Numbered from the stretch's first letter, positions 20,885 to 32,627 are shown. The stretch is 64,000 bases of DNA from Sphingomonas sp. LY29 (GCF_035593985.1 NZ_CP141587.1:186001-250000); one strand, 5' to 3'. Program-made: numbers and translations. The notes: generated from the sequence alone by a model not told the origin.

Positions 20885-21556
20885 CTAGTCGTCGCCGCGG
20901 GCGGCGGCGCGGGCTTCGAGGAGGTCGAACAGGCCGCGGTTCTGGAGCAAGAGCTGCTCGCCGCCGAAGCCGAGGCCACGTTCGGCCGCCATGCCCGACA
21001 CGCCGGCGTCGATGACGGCGGCGATGGCGTCGGCGTCGGAGAGGCGGAGCGCGGGGACGTCGAGCCCCATGCGGGTCGCGGCGCGGTCGAGCGCGGCGCG
21101 AATCACCGGCCAATCGCCGATCAGCGCGGTCGCGGCGCCCAGCGCGCAGCCGCCGCGTTCGGAACCGGCGAGGGTTTCGATGGCATGGCGCTGCGAGGCG
21201 AGGACGGCCTCGGTCTCGGCCGCGCCGGGGGTCGAGGGAAGCGGGCCGACCGCGGCGGTGAGGCGGACGAGATAGAGACGCTCACGTTCATAGGCGTCGG
21301 ACGCTTCGAGCAGCCAGTCGCGGACGGGGCCGGCGGGGCAGCGGGCGAGCGCAAGCTCGATCAGGCCGGGATGGCGACCGTAGAGCGAGCAGAACAAATG
21401 GACGAAATCGGCGAGGTCGCGCGCGGCGTTGGGACCGGCAGCGGTGGCGAGACGGCGGGCATAGGGATGCGCGGCGGAGCCAAGCGCTTCGACCCGCGCC
21501 CGCTGGGCGCCGGCGGGGGTGACCGCCTGTGGCTCGACTGCCCGCTCGATTGCCAT
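20885..21556 (-). CDS. Uncharacterised alanine/arginine-rich protein upstream of MoxR
   Basis: I do not recognise this protein of about 223 residues. It is rich in Ala, Arg and Leu, predicted mostly helical, and lacks a signal peptide or membrane segment. Segments such as DLADFVHLFCSLYGRHPGLI and DWLLEASDAYERERLYL suggest a helical bundle. The reading frame has the strong third-position GC bias of a real gene and ends 32 bases before moxR on the same strand, so the two are probably co-transcribed. The start is the ATG at 21556. A GTG nine bases earlier is possible but lies too close to the GGAG. Confidence 0.7.
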   Translation of the reverse strand: MAIERAVEPQAVTPAGAQRARVEALGSAAHPYARRLATAAGPNAARDLADFVHLFCSLYGRHPGLIELALARCPAGPVRDWLLEASDAYERERLYLVRLTAAVGPLPSTPGAAETEAVLASQRHAIETLAGSERGGCALGAATALIGDWPVIRAALDRAATRMGLDVPALRLSDADAIAAVIDAGVSGMAAERGLGFGGEQLLLQNRGLFDLLEARAAARGDD

Positions 21557-21661
21557 GTCCCGCACTCTCCCGTTTCGATTTGTCGTCGTTGGGTCGCTTG
21601 TAGGGGGCGTGGGTAAAGAGGGGGTTTAGGCGCGCATAAGGTTTTGGTGAGGGAGGTTAAG

Positions 21662-21694
21662 AAGCGGCCCGAAACGGGACATTCCGGGCCGCTT
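21662..21694 (-). terminator. Terminator-like hairpin after the PspC-domain gene
   Basis: A perfect ten-pair stem (AAGCGGCCCG against CGGGCCGCTT, 13-base loop) begins 11 bases beyond the stop of the PspC-domain gene. On the minus strand it is followed only by a short pyrimidine run, so it is a moderate candidate for an intrinsic terminator. The rest of the 21557-21705 gap shows nothing else. Confidence 0.5.
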
Positions 21695-21705
21695 TCGACC
21701 AGTTT

Positions 21706-21993
21706 TTACGCGGCGAGGCGAAGATCGTCGTCGGATGCCGCCTCGGCCTGGACCGGCTGGTCGAGTCGTTCGACCGTGGCGGTCGGAACGGCGCGGTCGG
21801 GCGCGGCGAAGCTGGCGAGCGCAACGATCACGCCAAGGCCGAGATAGACGCCGATGGTGGCGAGGGGGAAAAAGAACAGCGGGCCGATGAAGGCGAGGCG
21901 GAGCCACAGCGGATTGAAGCCGAGATCGCGGCCAAGGCCTTCGCACACGCCAAGCACGGTGTCGTTGCGGAGGAGGAGGTTGCTGGTCGCCAT
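21706..21993 (-). CDS. PspC-domain envelope stress protein
   Basis: This small protein (95 residues) has one PspC domain. LLRNDTVLGVCEGLGRDLG leads into a hydrophobic hairpin of two membrane-spanning stretches (about residues 27-60), followed by a short polar tail. PspC proteins sense inner-membrane damage and, in enterobacteria, relieve PspA inhibition of the activator PspF. No pspA, pspB or pspF is nearby. The ATG at 21993 is chosen because AAGGG lies 8 bases upstream and the PspC motif then begins near the N-terminus. A near-perfect sigma-54 promoter lies 55 bases before the start, which fits psp-type control. Confidence 0.85.
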   Translation of the reverse strand: MATSNLLLRNDTVLGVCEGLGRDLGFNPLWLRLAFIGPLFFFPLATIGVYLGLGVIVALASFAAPDRAVPTATVERLDQPVQAEAASDDDLRLAA

Positions 21994-22047
21994 GTCTTGT
22001 CCCTTTTTCGTGTCGGCATCAGTGCCGGTGGATTGTGACTGGATAGA

Positions 22048-22063
22048 AGCAAGCGGCGTGCCA
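22048..22063 (-). promoter_or_regulatory. Sigma-54 (-24/-12) promoter of the PspC-domain gene
   Basis: On the minus strand the sequence reads TGGCACG-N4-TTGCT. The invariant GG and GC dinucleotides are separated by exactly ten bases. It matches the sigma-54 consensus (YTGGCACGrNNNTTGCW) at all but one weakly conserved position. Transcription would begin near 22037, leaving a leader of about 44 bases before the ATG at 21993. Sigma-54 promoters need an enhancer-binding activator, by analogy PspF. Confidence 0.75.
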
Positions 22064-22114
22064 GTTGGAAAAAGCGTGGGAATACAGTGGGTCGTGGTGG
22101 GGTAGGTGCGGGGG

Positions 22115-22134
22115 TTGGGGGATTTTTCCCCCAA
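22115..22134. promoter_or_regulatory. Palindrome upstream of the sigma-54 promoter, possible activator site
   Basis: TTGGGGGA and TCCCCCAA form a perfect eight-base inverted repeat around TTTT. It is centred about 85-90 bases upstream of the predicted sigma-54 start, the usual distance for enhancer-binding-protein sites. It does not match a site I know for PspF. It could also be a hairpin associated with the repeat region that follows. Confidence 0.3.
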
Positions 22135-22176
22135 GGGTTGGTGGGAATTACTAAGGTTCGTTTTCGCGTGGGGGCC

Positions 22177-22331
22177 GTCACGGGAGTGAATCCCGTGACG
22201 TCAGTCTGCTCGCCCTAGCGCGCGCAGACTGGCCGCCTTTCGTGCTCTCTTCGTGCAATCGCGCTCGCTGGCGCGAGCCCGCGATTGCACTCGGGCACTC
22301 AAGCGAACCACATCGGTTCGTCTTCGCTTGA
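22177..22331. repeat. Composite palindromic element, copy A (four consecutive hairpins)
   Basis: Within the 607-base gene-free stretch between the PspC gene and rpoD there are four successive inverted repeats: GTCACGGG/CCCGTGAC (22177-22199), CAGTCTGC/GCAGACTG (22202-22231), GTGCAATCGCG/CGCGATTGCAC (22253-22290) and TCAAGCGAA/TTCGCTTGA (22299-22331). The first hairpin and the block GGCCGnnnTTCGnnnTCTCTTCGnGC recur at 51517-51590, so this is a dispersed repeat family rather than chance. No coding function is apparent. 22135-22176 shows nothing I recognise. Confidence 0.65.
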
Positions 22332-22377
22332 AATGTAGGGAAACAATTGCTCCGTCGTTTGACGGGCGGAGGCGGTG

Positions 22378-22598
22378 ATGGGTTGGACGAAGAAGGGTGG
22401 GCGATCGGGACCGGTGGGGAGCCGGGTCCGGGTCGGGCCGACGGGGCGCACGCAAAAGGTGCGGACCAATGGGTGCAATGGTCGGACGAGGCCGAGGAGA
22501 TTTTCTTCAACGCGCTGGCGGCGAGCAGCCACGTGACCGCGGCAGCGGCGGAAGCGGGATTTTCGACCCCGACGGTCTATCGGACAAGGCCTCGCTAG
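22378..22598 (+). pseudogene. Frameshifted and truncated gene remnant next to rpoD
   Basis: An ATG at 22378 with GGAGG ahead of it starts MGWTKKGGRSGPVGSRVR in one frame. Near 22465-22475 the protein-like signal moves to another frame, continuing QWSDEAEEIFFNALAASS and AAAAEAGFSTPTVYR before a stop at 22598. The second part resembles the helix-turn-helix-like start of sphingomonad proteins that read FLxxLAxxxNVxxAAxxAGFSxxxVYxRR. Those proteins normally continue for 100 or more residues, which are missing here. I read it as a decayed gene with one frameshift and a lost 3' end. Function of the family is unknown. It converges on rpoD with two bases between the stops. Confidence 0.5.
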
Positions 22599-22600
22599 CG

Positions 22601-24613
22601 TTATTGGTCGAGAAACGACCTCATCTTCCGGCTCCGCGACGGATGCTTTAGCTTCCGCAAGGCCTTGGCCTCGATCTGCCTAATCCGCTCGCGAGTCACC
22701 GAGAACTGCTGCCCGACCTCTTCAAGCGTGTGGTCGGTGTTCATGCCGATGCCGAAGCGCATGCGCAGGACGCGCTCCTCGCGCGGCGTTAGCGACGCCA
22801 GCACCCGCGTGACGGTTTCCTTCAGGTTCGCCTGGATCGCGGCGTCGACCGGGATGACGGCGTTCTTGTCCTCGATGAAATCGCCGAGGTGGCTGTCTTC
22901 CTCGTCGCCGATCGGGGTTTCGAGGCTGATCGGTTCCTTGGCGATCTTCATCACCTTGCGGACCTTTTCGAGCGGCATCGACAGGCGCTCGGCGAGTTCC
23001 TCGGGCGTGGGTTCGCGGCCGGTTTCGTGGAGGAACTGACGGCTCGTGCGGACCAGCTTGTTGATCGTTTCGATCATGTGGACCGGGATGCGGATGGTGC
23101 GCGCCTGGTCGGCGATGCTGCGCGTGATCGCTTGGCGAATCCACCAGGTGGCATAGGTGCTGAACTTGTAGCCGCGGCGGTATTCGAACTTGTCGACCGC
23201 CTTCATCAGGCCGATGTTGCCTTCCTGGATGAGGTCGAGGAACTGCAGCCCGCGGTTGGTGTATTTCTTGGCGATCGAGATGACGAGGCGCAGGTTCGCC
23301 TCGACCATTTCCTTCTTGGCGATGCGCGCTTCGCGTTCGCCCTTCTGGACTTGGTTGACGATGCGGCGGAACTCGGGGAGCGCCATGCCGGTCGATTGCG
23401 CGATCTCGGCGATTTCACCGCGGATGCGCTCGACGCTGTCGGCCTCCGCGGAGGCGAAGGCGGCGAACTTCTTGTCGATCTTCGACGCGCGGGCGAGCCA
23501 GCCGTCGTCGAGCTCGTTGCCCATGTAGCTGTCAAGGAAGGCGCGGCGGGGGACGCGGTGACGCTCGGCCAGGCGGAGCATCTGGCCGCCGAGCGCGGTC
23601 AGGCGGCGGTTGTAGGCGTAGAGCTGATCGACGAGATATTCGATCTTGGCAGCGTGGAACTGCACGCTCTCGACCTCGGCGGTGAGCTGTTCGGAGAGCT
23701 TCTGATACTTCTTCTCGTCGGCGGCCGGGAAGGCGTCGCCGGCGCCGAGCGCGGCGAGGCGCGCCTGCTGAAGCTTCGAGAATTTCTTGTAGAGGCCGGT
23801 GATCGAGGCGAACTTCTCGAGCGCGACGGGTTTGAGCGCCTCTTCCATCTGGGCGAGGGAGAGGGTGTTGTCCTCCTCCTCTTCCTCGGCGGGGCGGGGG
23901 CGGCGCTCGTTGAGCTCGTCCTCGTCGTCGGCGGCGGCTTCCTCCTCGACGGGCTCCTCATCCTCCTTGATGGTCGGACCGGCGTTCTTCTCGCTGATCT
24001 CGTCATCGTCGCCGTCTTCGCCGGCGGCGATCTGGTCGGGAGTCGGGCCCTTCGACAGCATCGCCTCGAGATCGAGGATCTCGCGCAGCTGCATCGTGCC
24101 TTCGTTGAGGTTGTTCGACCATTCGATGATGGCGTTGAAGGTGATCGGGCTTTCGCACAGGCCCCAGATCATCGTGTCGCGGCCGGCCTCAATGCGCTTG
24201 GCAATGGCGATTTCGCCCTCGCGGCTGAGCAGCTCGACCGCGCCCATCTCGCGCAGGTACATGCGGACGGGATCGTCGGTGCGGTCGACGGCTTCCTTCT
24301 TGACCGCGGCAGCCGGGCGCGGGCCGCCGTCGTCGAGCGGATCGACCTCTTCCTCGGGCTGTTCCTTCTCGGCGTCCTCGTCGTCGCTGTCGTCATTCTC
24401 AACAACGGTCACGCCCATTTCGGACAGGGTCGACATGAGGTCCTCGATGGCCTCGTTCTGATCCTGGGGCAGCGCCTCATTGATCTCGTCGATGGTGATG
24501 ATGCCGCGCTTCTTGGCACGGGCGACCAATTTCTTGATCGACGCATCGTTGAGATCGATGAGCGGCGCGTCGCCGGTCTCGGTTTCAGTGTCCTGGGTGT
24601 CGTTCTTCGCCAT
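22601..24613 (-). CDS. rpoD: RNA polymerase primary sigma factor RpoD (sigma-70)
   Basis: This 670-residue protein is the housekeeping sigma factor. Region 1.1 is the segment around [20 protein letters not shown]. Region 2 includes [20 protein letters not shown] and [18 protein letters not shown], and region 4.2 ends with [22 protein letters not shown] long, very acidic non-conserved insert (runs of Glu and Asp at about residues 200-250) lies between regions 1.2 and 2, as in other alphaproteobacteria. The ATG at 24613 (MAKNDTQD) is chosen. An ATG 21 bases upstream overlaps the dnaG stop and is possible. It is downstream of dnaG, forming the yqeY-dnaG-rpoD block. Confidence 0.97.
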   Translation of the reverse strand: MAKNDTQDTETETGDAPLIDLNDASIKKLVARAKKRGIITIDEINEALPQDQNEAIEDLMSTLSEMGVTVVENDDSDDEDAEKEQPEEEVDPLDDGGPRPAAAVKKEAVDRTDDPVRMYLREMGAVELLSREGEIAIAKRIEAGRDTMIWGLCESPITFNAIIEWSNNLNEGTMQLREILDLEAMLSKGPTPDQIAAGEDGDDDEISEKNAGPTIKEDEEPVEEEAAADDEDELNERRPRPAEEEEEDNTLSLAQMEEALKPVALEKFASITGLYKKFSKLQQARLAALGAGDAFPAADEKKYQKLSEQLTAEVESVQFHAAKIEYLVDQLYAYNRRLTALGGQMLRLAERHRVPRRAFLDSYMGNELDDGWLARASKIDKKFAAFASAEADSVERIRGEIAEIAQSTGMALPEFRRIVNQVQKGEREARIAKKEMVEANLRLVISIAKKYTNRGLQFLDLIQEGNIGLMKAVDKFEYRRGYKFSTYATWWIRQAITRSIADQARTIRIPVHMIETINKLVRTSRQFLHETGREPTPEELAERLSMPLEKVRKVMKIAKEPISLETPIGDEEDSHLGDFIEDKNAVIPVDAAIQANLKETVTRVLASLTPREERVLRMRFGIGMNTDHTLEEVGQQFSVTRERIRQIEAKALRKLKHPSRSRKMRSFLDQ

Positions 24614-24626
24614 ATGGGGGTGCCGC

Positions 24627-26480
24627 TTACTCATTGCCGGCCAAGTTAGCCAGTCGTTCCTTCATGGCCCCGCGCGAAGCGTGGAGCCGCTGCTGTTCCT
24701 CGAAGGCGGAGTCGTCGCCCGCCTTCAGACGCTGCGTGGCCGAAGCCAGCGCCCTGTCAATCTCTCGCGTCGCCATCAACGCTTCCATCGCATGCGCCAG
24801 ATCCCGCCGGGCCTGGCCGGGATCGCAGTCGCGCTGGGTGAAGGAAAAGCCGATATCGCCGCCTTTGGAAACGTCGCGCCAGGCGGCGCCTGTCTCCTCG
24901 CCCATCAATATGGGAGCAAGCGCGTCGCGATCAAGTTCCTCGCCGGCGAGCGCAAGATCGACCATCCGGTCGCGCACCGTTGCGGCGGCGCGGTCGTCGA
25001 TCGGCAGTGCGGCGAGTGCTTCGACGTGATCGTAGATCGCCTGCGGGAAAAGCGCATGGCCGAGCACCAGCGCGCGGGCAGTGGCGCGGTCGATGCTGCC
25101 GCTGTCGGCGCCGATCGCGCGCGCGGCCTCGCCGGGCGGCGGAGGGGGCGGGGCGAAGCGGCCGTCCTTGCCCTTTTTCCATGCGGCGCGCGGCGAAAAG
25201 GAGCCACGCGTTCCGGCATTTGGACGAACGAGCGCGTCGAAGCGCTGGAGCCATTCGTCGCGATATAGCTGGCGCAGGCTGGGATCGGCGATGGTCGCGG
25301 CATGATCCATCAGCCTTGCCTTCAGGCCCGCGCGCGCCTCGGGCGTATCGAGCGGAGCAGCCTCGACCTCATGCCGCCACAGGCGCTCGACGAGCGGTTC
25401 GGCCTTGGCGAGCAGTTCTTCCATCGCCGCGCGGCCGCCCGAGCGGACGAGGTCGTCGGGATCCTGACCCGAGGGAAGAGCGACGAAGCGCAGAGTCCGT
25501 TCGGGGGCAAGGTGGGGAAGGGCGCGGACGGCGGCGCGCACGGCGGCCTTCACCCCGGCGGAATCGCCGTCGAAGCAGAAGATCGGGGCGGGCTCGAGCC
25601 GCCACAGGCGTTCCAGTTGTGCCTCGGTCACCGCGGTTCCAAGCGGCGCGACGACTTCGCCGATCCCGGCCTGGTCGAGCGCGATGACGTCCATCTGCCC
25701 TTCGACGACGAGCACGCGGCCCGCCTTCCGGCTCGCGGGGCTGGCGAGGTCGATGTTGAACAGGCTGCGGCCTTTGTCGAACAGCGGCGTATCGGGAGAG
25801 TTGAGATATTTGGGCTCGCCGGCGCCGAGGATCCGCGCGCTGAACGCGATCACCCGGCCGCGCTGGTCCTTGATCGGATAGGTCAGGCGGCCGCGGAAGC
25901 GATCGTAGGGGTCTCGGTTGTCGTCGGGGGCGATGAGCAGTCCCGCCTCGACGAGATTGTCGACGCCGAACGACGCCAGCGCGGACTTGAGCTTGCCGCG
26001 CGTGTCGGGGGCGAAGCCGAAGCCGAACTTCGTGCGGGTCGCGGGGGAGATGCCGCGCTGCTTGAGATAGGCCCGCGCCGCGCCGCCATCGACTCCGTCG
26101 AATTGTTCGGCGAACCAGGCCTGAGCCGCGGCCATGACGTCGTGAAGCGAATTGGCGCGGTCCTGCCGCTCCTGCGCCCGGGGATCGGGAGCGGGGACGT
26201 CGATGCCCGCCTTTCCCGCCAGTTCCTTGACCGCGTCCATGAAGGGCAGGCCGCGCGCGTCGGTGAGGAAGCGGATGGCGTCACCATGTGCGCCGCAGCC
26301 GAAGCAGTGATAGAAATGCTTTTCGTCGTTGACGTAAAAGCTGGGCGTCTTCTCATTGTGGAACGGGCAGCACGCCTTGAACTCACGCCCCGCCTTGGTG
26401 AGCTTCACTGACGGCGCGATGATTGCGCTGAGCGTGGTGCGGGCGCGCAATTCGTCGAGGAACTGGGGGGAGAGGGTCAG
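24627..26480 (-). CDS. dnaG: DNA primase DnaG, probably starting at CTG
   Basis: DnaG makes RNA primers for replication. The CHC2 zinc finger ([12 protein letters not shown] then [11 protein letters not shown]) and the TOPRIM motif [11 protein letters not shown] are intact. Primases of this group begin [17 protein letters not shown]. Here that conserved start is fully encoded, but the codon before Thr-2 is CTG (26478-26480), not ATG; a TTG at 26450 would discard it. GGGAGGGG five bases upstream, a perfect ribosome binding site, belongs to the adjoining REP palindrome. The CTG overlaps the DUF559 TGA stop (CTGA). About 617 residues with this start. rpoD follows. Confidence 0.93.
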   Translation of the reverse strand: MTLSPQFLDELRARTTLSAIIAPSVKLTKAGREFKACCPFHNEKTPSFYVNDEKHFYHCFGCGAHGDAIRFLTDARGLPFMDAVKELAGKAGIDVPAPDPRAQERQDRANSLHDVMAAAQAWFAEQFDGVDGGAARAYLKQRGISPATRTKFGFGFAPDTRGKLKSALASFGVDNLVEAGLLIAPDDNRDPYDRFRGRLTYPIKDQRGRVIAFSARILGAGEPKYLNSPDTPLFDKGRSLFNIDLASPASRKAGRVLVVEGQMDVIALDQAGIGEVVAPLGTAVTEAQLERLWRLEPAPIFCFDGDSAGVKAAVRAAVRALPHLAPERTLRFVALPSGQDPDDLVRSGGRAAMEELLAKAEPLVERLWRHEVEAAPLDTPEARAGLKARLMDHAATIADPSLRQLYRDEWLQRFDALVRPNAGTRGSFSPRAAWKKGKDGRFAPPPPPPGEAARAIGADSGSIDRATARALVLGHALFPQAIYDHVEALAALPIDDRAAATVRDRMVDLALAGEELDRDALAPILMGEETGAAWRDVSKGGDIGFSFTQRDCDPGQARRDLAHAMEALMATREIDRALASATQRLKAGDDSAFEEQQRLHASRGAMKERLANLAGNE

Positions 26481-26869
26481 AAGCCCCTCCCGCTGGCGGG
26501 AGGAGTTGGGGAGGGACTGTTCTTCAATGCCTGCACGATCACCTGAAGCACGCCCTCGATGTTGTCCGCTACCTCGTTGTTCCAGAAACGCAGGACGCGA
26601 TAGCCCTTCGTCTGCAGAAAATGGGTGCGCGCATTATCCGTCGCAAGATTGATTGCGTGCTGCCCGCCATCCACTTCGATGATGAGCTTGCCCGAGCGCG
26701 AGACGAAGTCGCAAATGAATGGTCCGATCGGCACCTGCCGGTTAAACCGGACGCCCTCGACCTGTCGGTTCCTAAGACTGCGCCAGAGCATCGCTTCCGC
26801 TGGCGTGGGCAAATTCCGCAAGATGCGCGAGCGTAAGGTTTGCGATCGGTCGTGGGCTTTGTCGATCAA
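26477..26869 (-). CDS. DUF559 (Vsr-like PD-(D/E)XK) nuclease-family protein, REP-flanked
   Basis: This 130-residue protein belongs to DUF559, a family related to very-short-patch-repair endonucleases. The N-terminal helix with TPAEAMLWRSLRNRQ, the strand RFNRQVPIGPFICDFVS, the catalytic-looking core KLIIEVDGGQH and the closing VLRFWNNEV are all family hallmarks. The start is TTG at 26869, with GGGGAGGG from the right REP arm about five bases before it. The last 13 residues are read out of the left REP arm. It sits between yqeY and dnaG, which are normally adjacent, so it is an insertion. The family's cellular role is not established. Confidence 0.85.
   Translation of the reverse strand: MIDKAHDRSQTLRSRILRNLPTPAEAMLWRSLRNRQVEGVRFNRQVPIGPFICDFVSRSGKLIIEVDGGQHAINLATDNARTHFLQTKGYRVLRFWNNEVADNIEGVLQVIVQALKNSPSPTPPASGRGF
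26482..26515. repeat. REP palindrome, left arm (dnaG side)
   Basis: This 34-base arm contains CCCCTCCCGC-TG-GCGGGAGGAG, an almost perfect hairpin, followed by TTGGGGAGGG. Its sequence is repeated in inverted orientation at 26874-26907 with one mismatch in 34. It encodes the C-terminal tail of the DUF559 protein and supplies the GGAGG block ahead of dnaG. Confidence 0.9.
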
Positions 26870-26873
26870 CAGG

Positions 26874-26907
26874 CCCTCCCCAACCCCTCCCGCCAGCGGG
26901 AGGGGCT
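26874..26907. repeat. REP palindrome, right arm (yqeY side)
   Basis: The inverted partner of the left arm, 33 of 34 bases identical when reverse-complemented, with the hairpin CCCCTCCCGC-CA-GCGGGAGGGG. It begins four bases upstream of the TTG start of the DUF559 gene and ends eight bases short of the yqeY stop codon. No clear target-site duplication is visible outside the two arms. Confidence 0.9.
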
Positions 26908-26915
26908 TTGTTCGT

Positions 26916-27371
26916 TCAGCCGGCCAATGCGGCTTTCACCAGCGCACTCGCCCTTGCCGGTTCGATGCTGGTTGCGTGGCGGGTTTTTACTTCAGCCATG
27001 ACTCGGCCCATGTCCTTCATCGACGAGGCGCCAAGTTCGGCGATGATCGCCTGGACCGCGGCGCTCGCATCGGCTTCGTCCATCTGGGTGGGCAGGAAGC
27101 GTTCGATTACCCCGATTTCGGATTCTTCGGTGGCGGCGAGTTCGGCGCGGCCGCCGGCCTTGTACATTTCGACCGATTCGCGGCGCTGCTTGATCATCTT
27201 CTGGAGCACTTCAGTGACGAGCAGGTCGTCGTCGGGCTGGGTCGTTGCGGTGCGCAGTTCGATGTCGCGGTTCTTGATCGCGGAGCTGATCATCCGGATG
27301 GTGCCGGTCGACGCCTTGTCCCCGCCCTTCATGGCAGCGACCAATGCGGTCTTGATATCGTCGCGTATCAT
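26916..27371 (-). CDS. GatB/YqeY domain protein
   Basis: This 151-residue protein is a stand-alone YqeY, similar to the tRNA-binding tail of the GatB subunit of the amidotransferase. The family start MIRDDIKTALVAAMKGGDK and the LPTQMDEADASAAVQ and MKDMGRVMAEVK segments are present. The tail domain is thought to bind tRNA, but the role of the free form is not settled. It is the first gene of the yqeY-(DUF559)-dnaG-rpoD row and is divergent from carA across 143 bases. That intergenic region holds GTGAAAG/CTTTCAC arms and a possible TTGACG -35 box for carA. Confidence 0.92.
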   Translation of the reverse strand: MIRDDIKTALVAAMKGGDKASTGTIRMISSAIKNRDIELRTATTQPDDDLLVTEVLQKMIKQRRESVEMYKAGGRAELAATEESEIGVIERFLPTQMDEADASAAVQAIIAELGASSMKDMGRVMAEVKTRHATSIEPARASALVKAALAG

Positions 27372-27514
27372 CGTGATCCCGTTTCGGTTGAGCGTGAAAG
27401 TGCCCTGTTAGCGGCTGGACGCACGCTTTCACAGCGTTGACGTCGCGGTCCAACCGGCCTAGCGCCCATCGCTTAGCGACATCGCCGGTTTTTCGACGTG
27501 CAGGAGCCCCTTGC

Positions 27515-28737
27515 TTGGCCATTCCTCGTTCCTTTTCCGCGCGCCGCGCATCGGCGGTTCCCGCCGGGGCGACCGGGGTGATCATGTTCGCCGACGGGCG
27601 CACGATCTGGGGCCGGGGTTTCGGCGCCGAGGGACAGGCGGTGGCCGAGCTGTGCTTCAACACCGCTATGACCGGATATCAGGAAGTGATGACCGACCCG
27701 TCCTATGCGCGGCAGGTGATCGCCTTCACCTTTCCGCACATTGGCAATGTCGGCGCGAACGACGAGGACCATGAGGCCGACGCGGCGCATGCGGTCGGCG
27801 CGATCGTCCGCGAGGCGGTGACGTCGCCGTCCAACTTCCGCTCCGGGCAGGATTTCCCGTCATGGATGGCCGCCACCGGGCGGATCGGAATTTCAGGCGT
27901 AGATACGCGCGCGCTGACGCGGTTGGTGCGGCGCGAGGGGCCGCCGACGGTGGCGATCGCGCACAATGCCAAGGGCGAGTTCGACCTCGACGCGCTGCAG
28001 AAGCTGGCGAGCGAATGGCCGGGGCTGGAGGGCATGGATCTGGCCAAGGACGTATCGCGCGCGCAGGTCGAAGCGTGGAGTGGTGGCAAATGGTCGTTGG
28101 GGGTGGGGTATGCCGGTGCTGCGCCTTCGTCCGACATTCCCTCCCCTGACCCCTCCCGCGAACGGGAGGGGGATAAGGTCCCCCATGTCGTGGCGATCGA
28201 TTATGGGGCGAAGCGCAACATCTTTCGCAACCTTGTCGAGGCCGGGGCGCGGGTGACGGTGGTGCCGGCAGGGGCGAGCTATGACGAGATCATGGCACTG
28301 TCGCCCGACGGTTTCTTCCTGTCGAACGGGCCGGGCGATCCGGCGGCGACGGGCACCTATGCCGTGCCGTTGATCCGCAAGCTGCTGGAGACGAACAAGC
28401 CGCTCTTCGGCATCTGTCTTGGTCATCAGCTGCTCGCGCTAGCGGTCGGCGGAAAGACCGCCAAGATGTTCCAAGGGCATCGCGGGGCTAATCATCCGGT
28501 CAAAAGGCTGAGCGACGGCGCGGTCGAGATCACCAGCATGAATCACGGCTTTGCGGTCGAGCGCGACGGCCTTCCCGACACGGTCCGCGAGACACACGTC
28601 AGCCTGTTCGACGACAGCAATTGCGGGATCGAACTGACCGACCGCCCAGCATTCAGCGTCCAGTACCACCCCGAGGCGAGCCCGGGGCCGATGGACAGCT
28701 TCTACCTGTTCGAAAAATTCGTAGGAATGATGCGCTA

Positions 28738-28738
<1 letters not shown>
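27515..28738 (+). CDS. carA: Carbamoyl-phosphate synthase small subunit, with in-frame REP insertion
   Basis: CarA (407 residues) supplies ammonia from glutamine to CarB for pyrimidine and arginine synthesis. The N-terminal domain shows [18 protein letters not shown]. The glutaminase domain has the nucleophile [10 protein letters not shown] (about residue 301) and the His-Glu motif [10 protein letters not shown]. Between the two domains lies an extra linker, [14 protein letters not shown], encoded by a REP palindrome at 28139-28171. The start chosen is TTG at 27515 with AGGAG 9 bases upstream; the open frame further upstream encodes an Arg/Ser-rich stretch unlike CarA. Its TAA overlaps the carB ATG by one base. 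Confidence 0.95.
28139..28171. repeat. REP palindrome inside carA, third copy
   Basis: CCCTCCCC-TGA followed by the hairpin CCCCTCCCG-CGAA-CGGGAGGGG. It has the same layout as the arms flanking the DUF559 gene: a CCCTCCCC tail, a short spacer, then a GC-rich stem. It is read in frame within carA without creating a stop. I saw no further copy elsewhere in the window. Confidence 0.85.
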
Positions 28739-32073
<3,335 letters not shown>

Positions 32074-32153
32074 GTTTTTCATCACAATCCGACCGGTCGA
32101 GCGCCGCCTCATTGGCCGGCGCCGGGGCGGATTTTGGCAAGGGGACGGACGAA

Positions 32154-32627
32154 ATGGCGAGCGAAAAGGTGCCGATGCTGGCCGAGGGCCACCGCCAGCT
32201 GACCGAGGAGGCCAAGCGCCTCAAGCTCGAGCGGCCGGAGATCATCGACGCGATCGAGGAAGCGCGTGCCCACGGCGATCTTAGCGAAAATGCCGAATAT
32301 CATGCCGCCAAGGAGCGTCAGGGTCAGGTCGAGGCGATGCTGGCCGATGTCGAAGATCGCTTGGCGCGCGCGCTGGTGATCGATCCGACGACGCTGAGCG
32401 GCGACAAGGTCGTGTTCGGTGCGACGGTGACGCTGCTCGATGAGGACGACAAGGAAATCAAATATCAGCTGGTCGGCCAGACCGAGGCCGACGCCAAGGT
32501 CGGCCGGATCAGCTACAATTCGCCGCTCGGCCGTGCGCTGATCGGGCGGCAGAAGGGCGAGGAAGTCGAAGTTTCGACCCCTGCCGGCGACCGCTATTAC
32601 GAAATTTCCAAGATCGAGTTCGTCTGA
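32154..32627 (+). CDS. greA: Transcription elongation factor GreA
   Basis: This 157-residue GreA rescues backtracked RNA polymerase by stimulating transcript cleavage. The N-terminal coiled coil carries the acidic tip region [16 protein letters not shown], where the Asp and Glu residues enter the polymerase channel. The C-terminal domain ends with [26 protein letters not shown] lies 8 bases before the ATG at 32154. It follows carB, completing the carA-carB-greA order known in relatives. Its TGA stop overlaps a CTG that could start the rhomboid gene. Confidence 0.97.
   Translation: MASEKVPMLAEGHRQLTEEAKRLKLERPEIIDAIEEARAHGDLSENAEYHAAKERQGQVEAMLADVEDRLARALVIDPTTLSGDKVVFGATVTLLDEDDKEIKYQLVGQTEADAKVGRISYNSPLGRALIGRQKGEEVEVSTPAGDRYYEISKIEFV

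Noticed and set aside
26477..26907. REP-DUF559 unit as a conventional IS element
   Set aside because: There is no transposase, the arms are internal palindromes rather than simple terminal repeats, and I see no target-site duplication. It is reported as a REP-nuclease unit instead.
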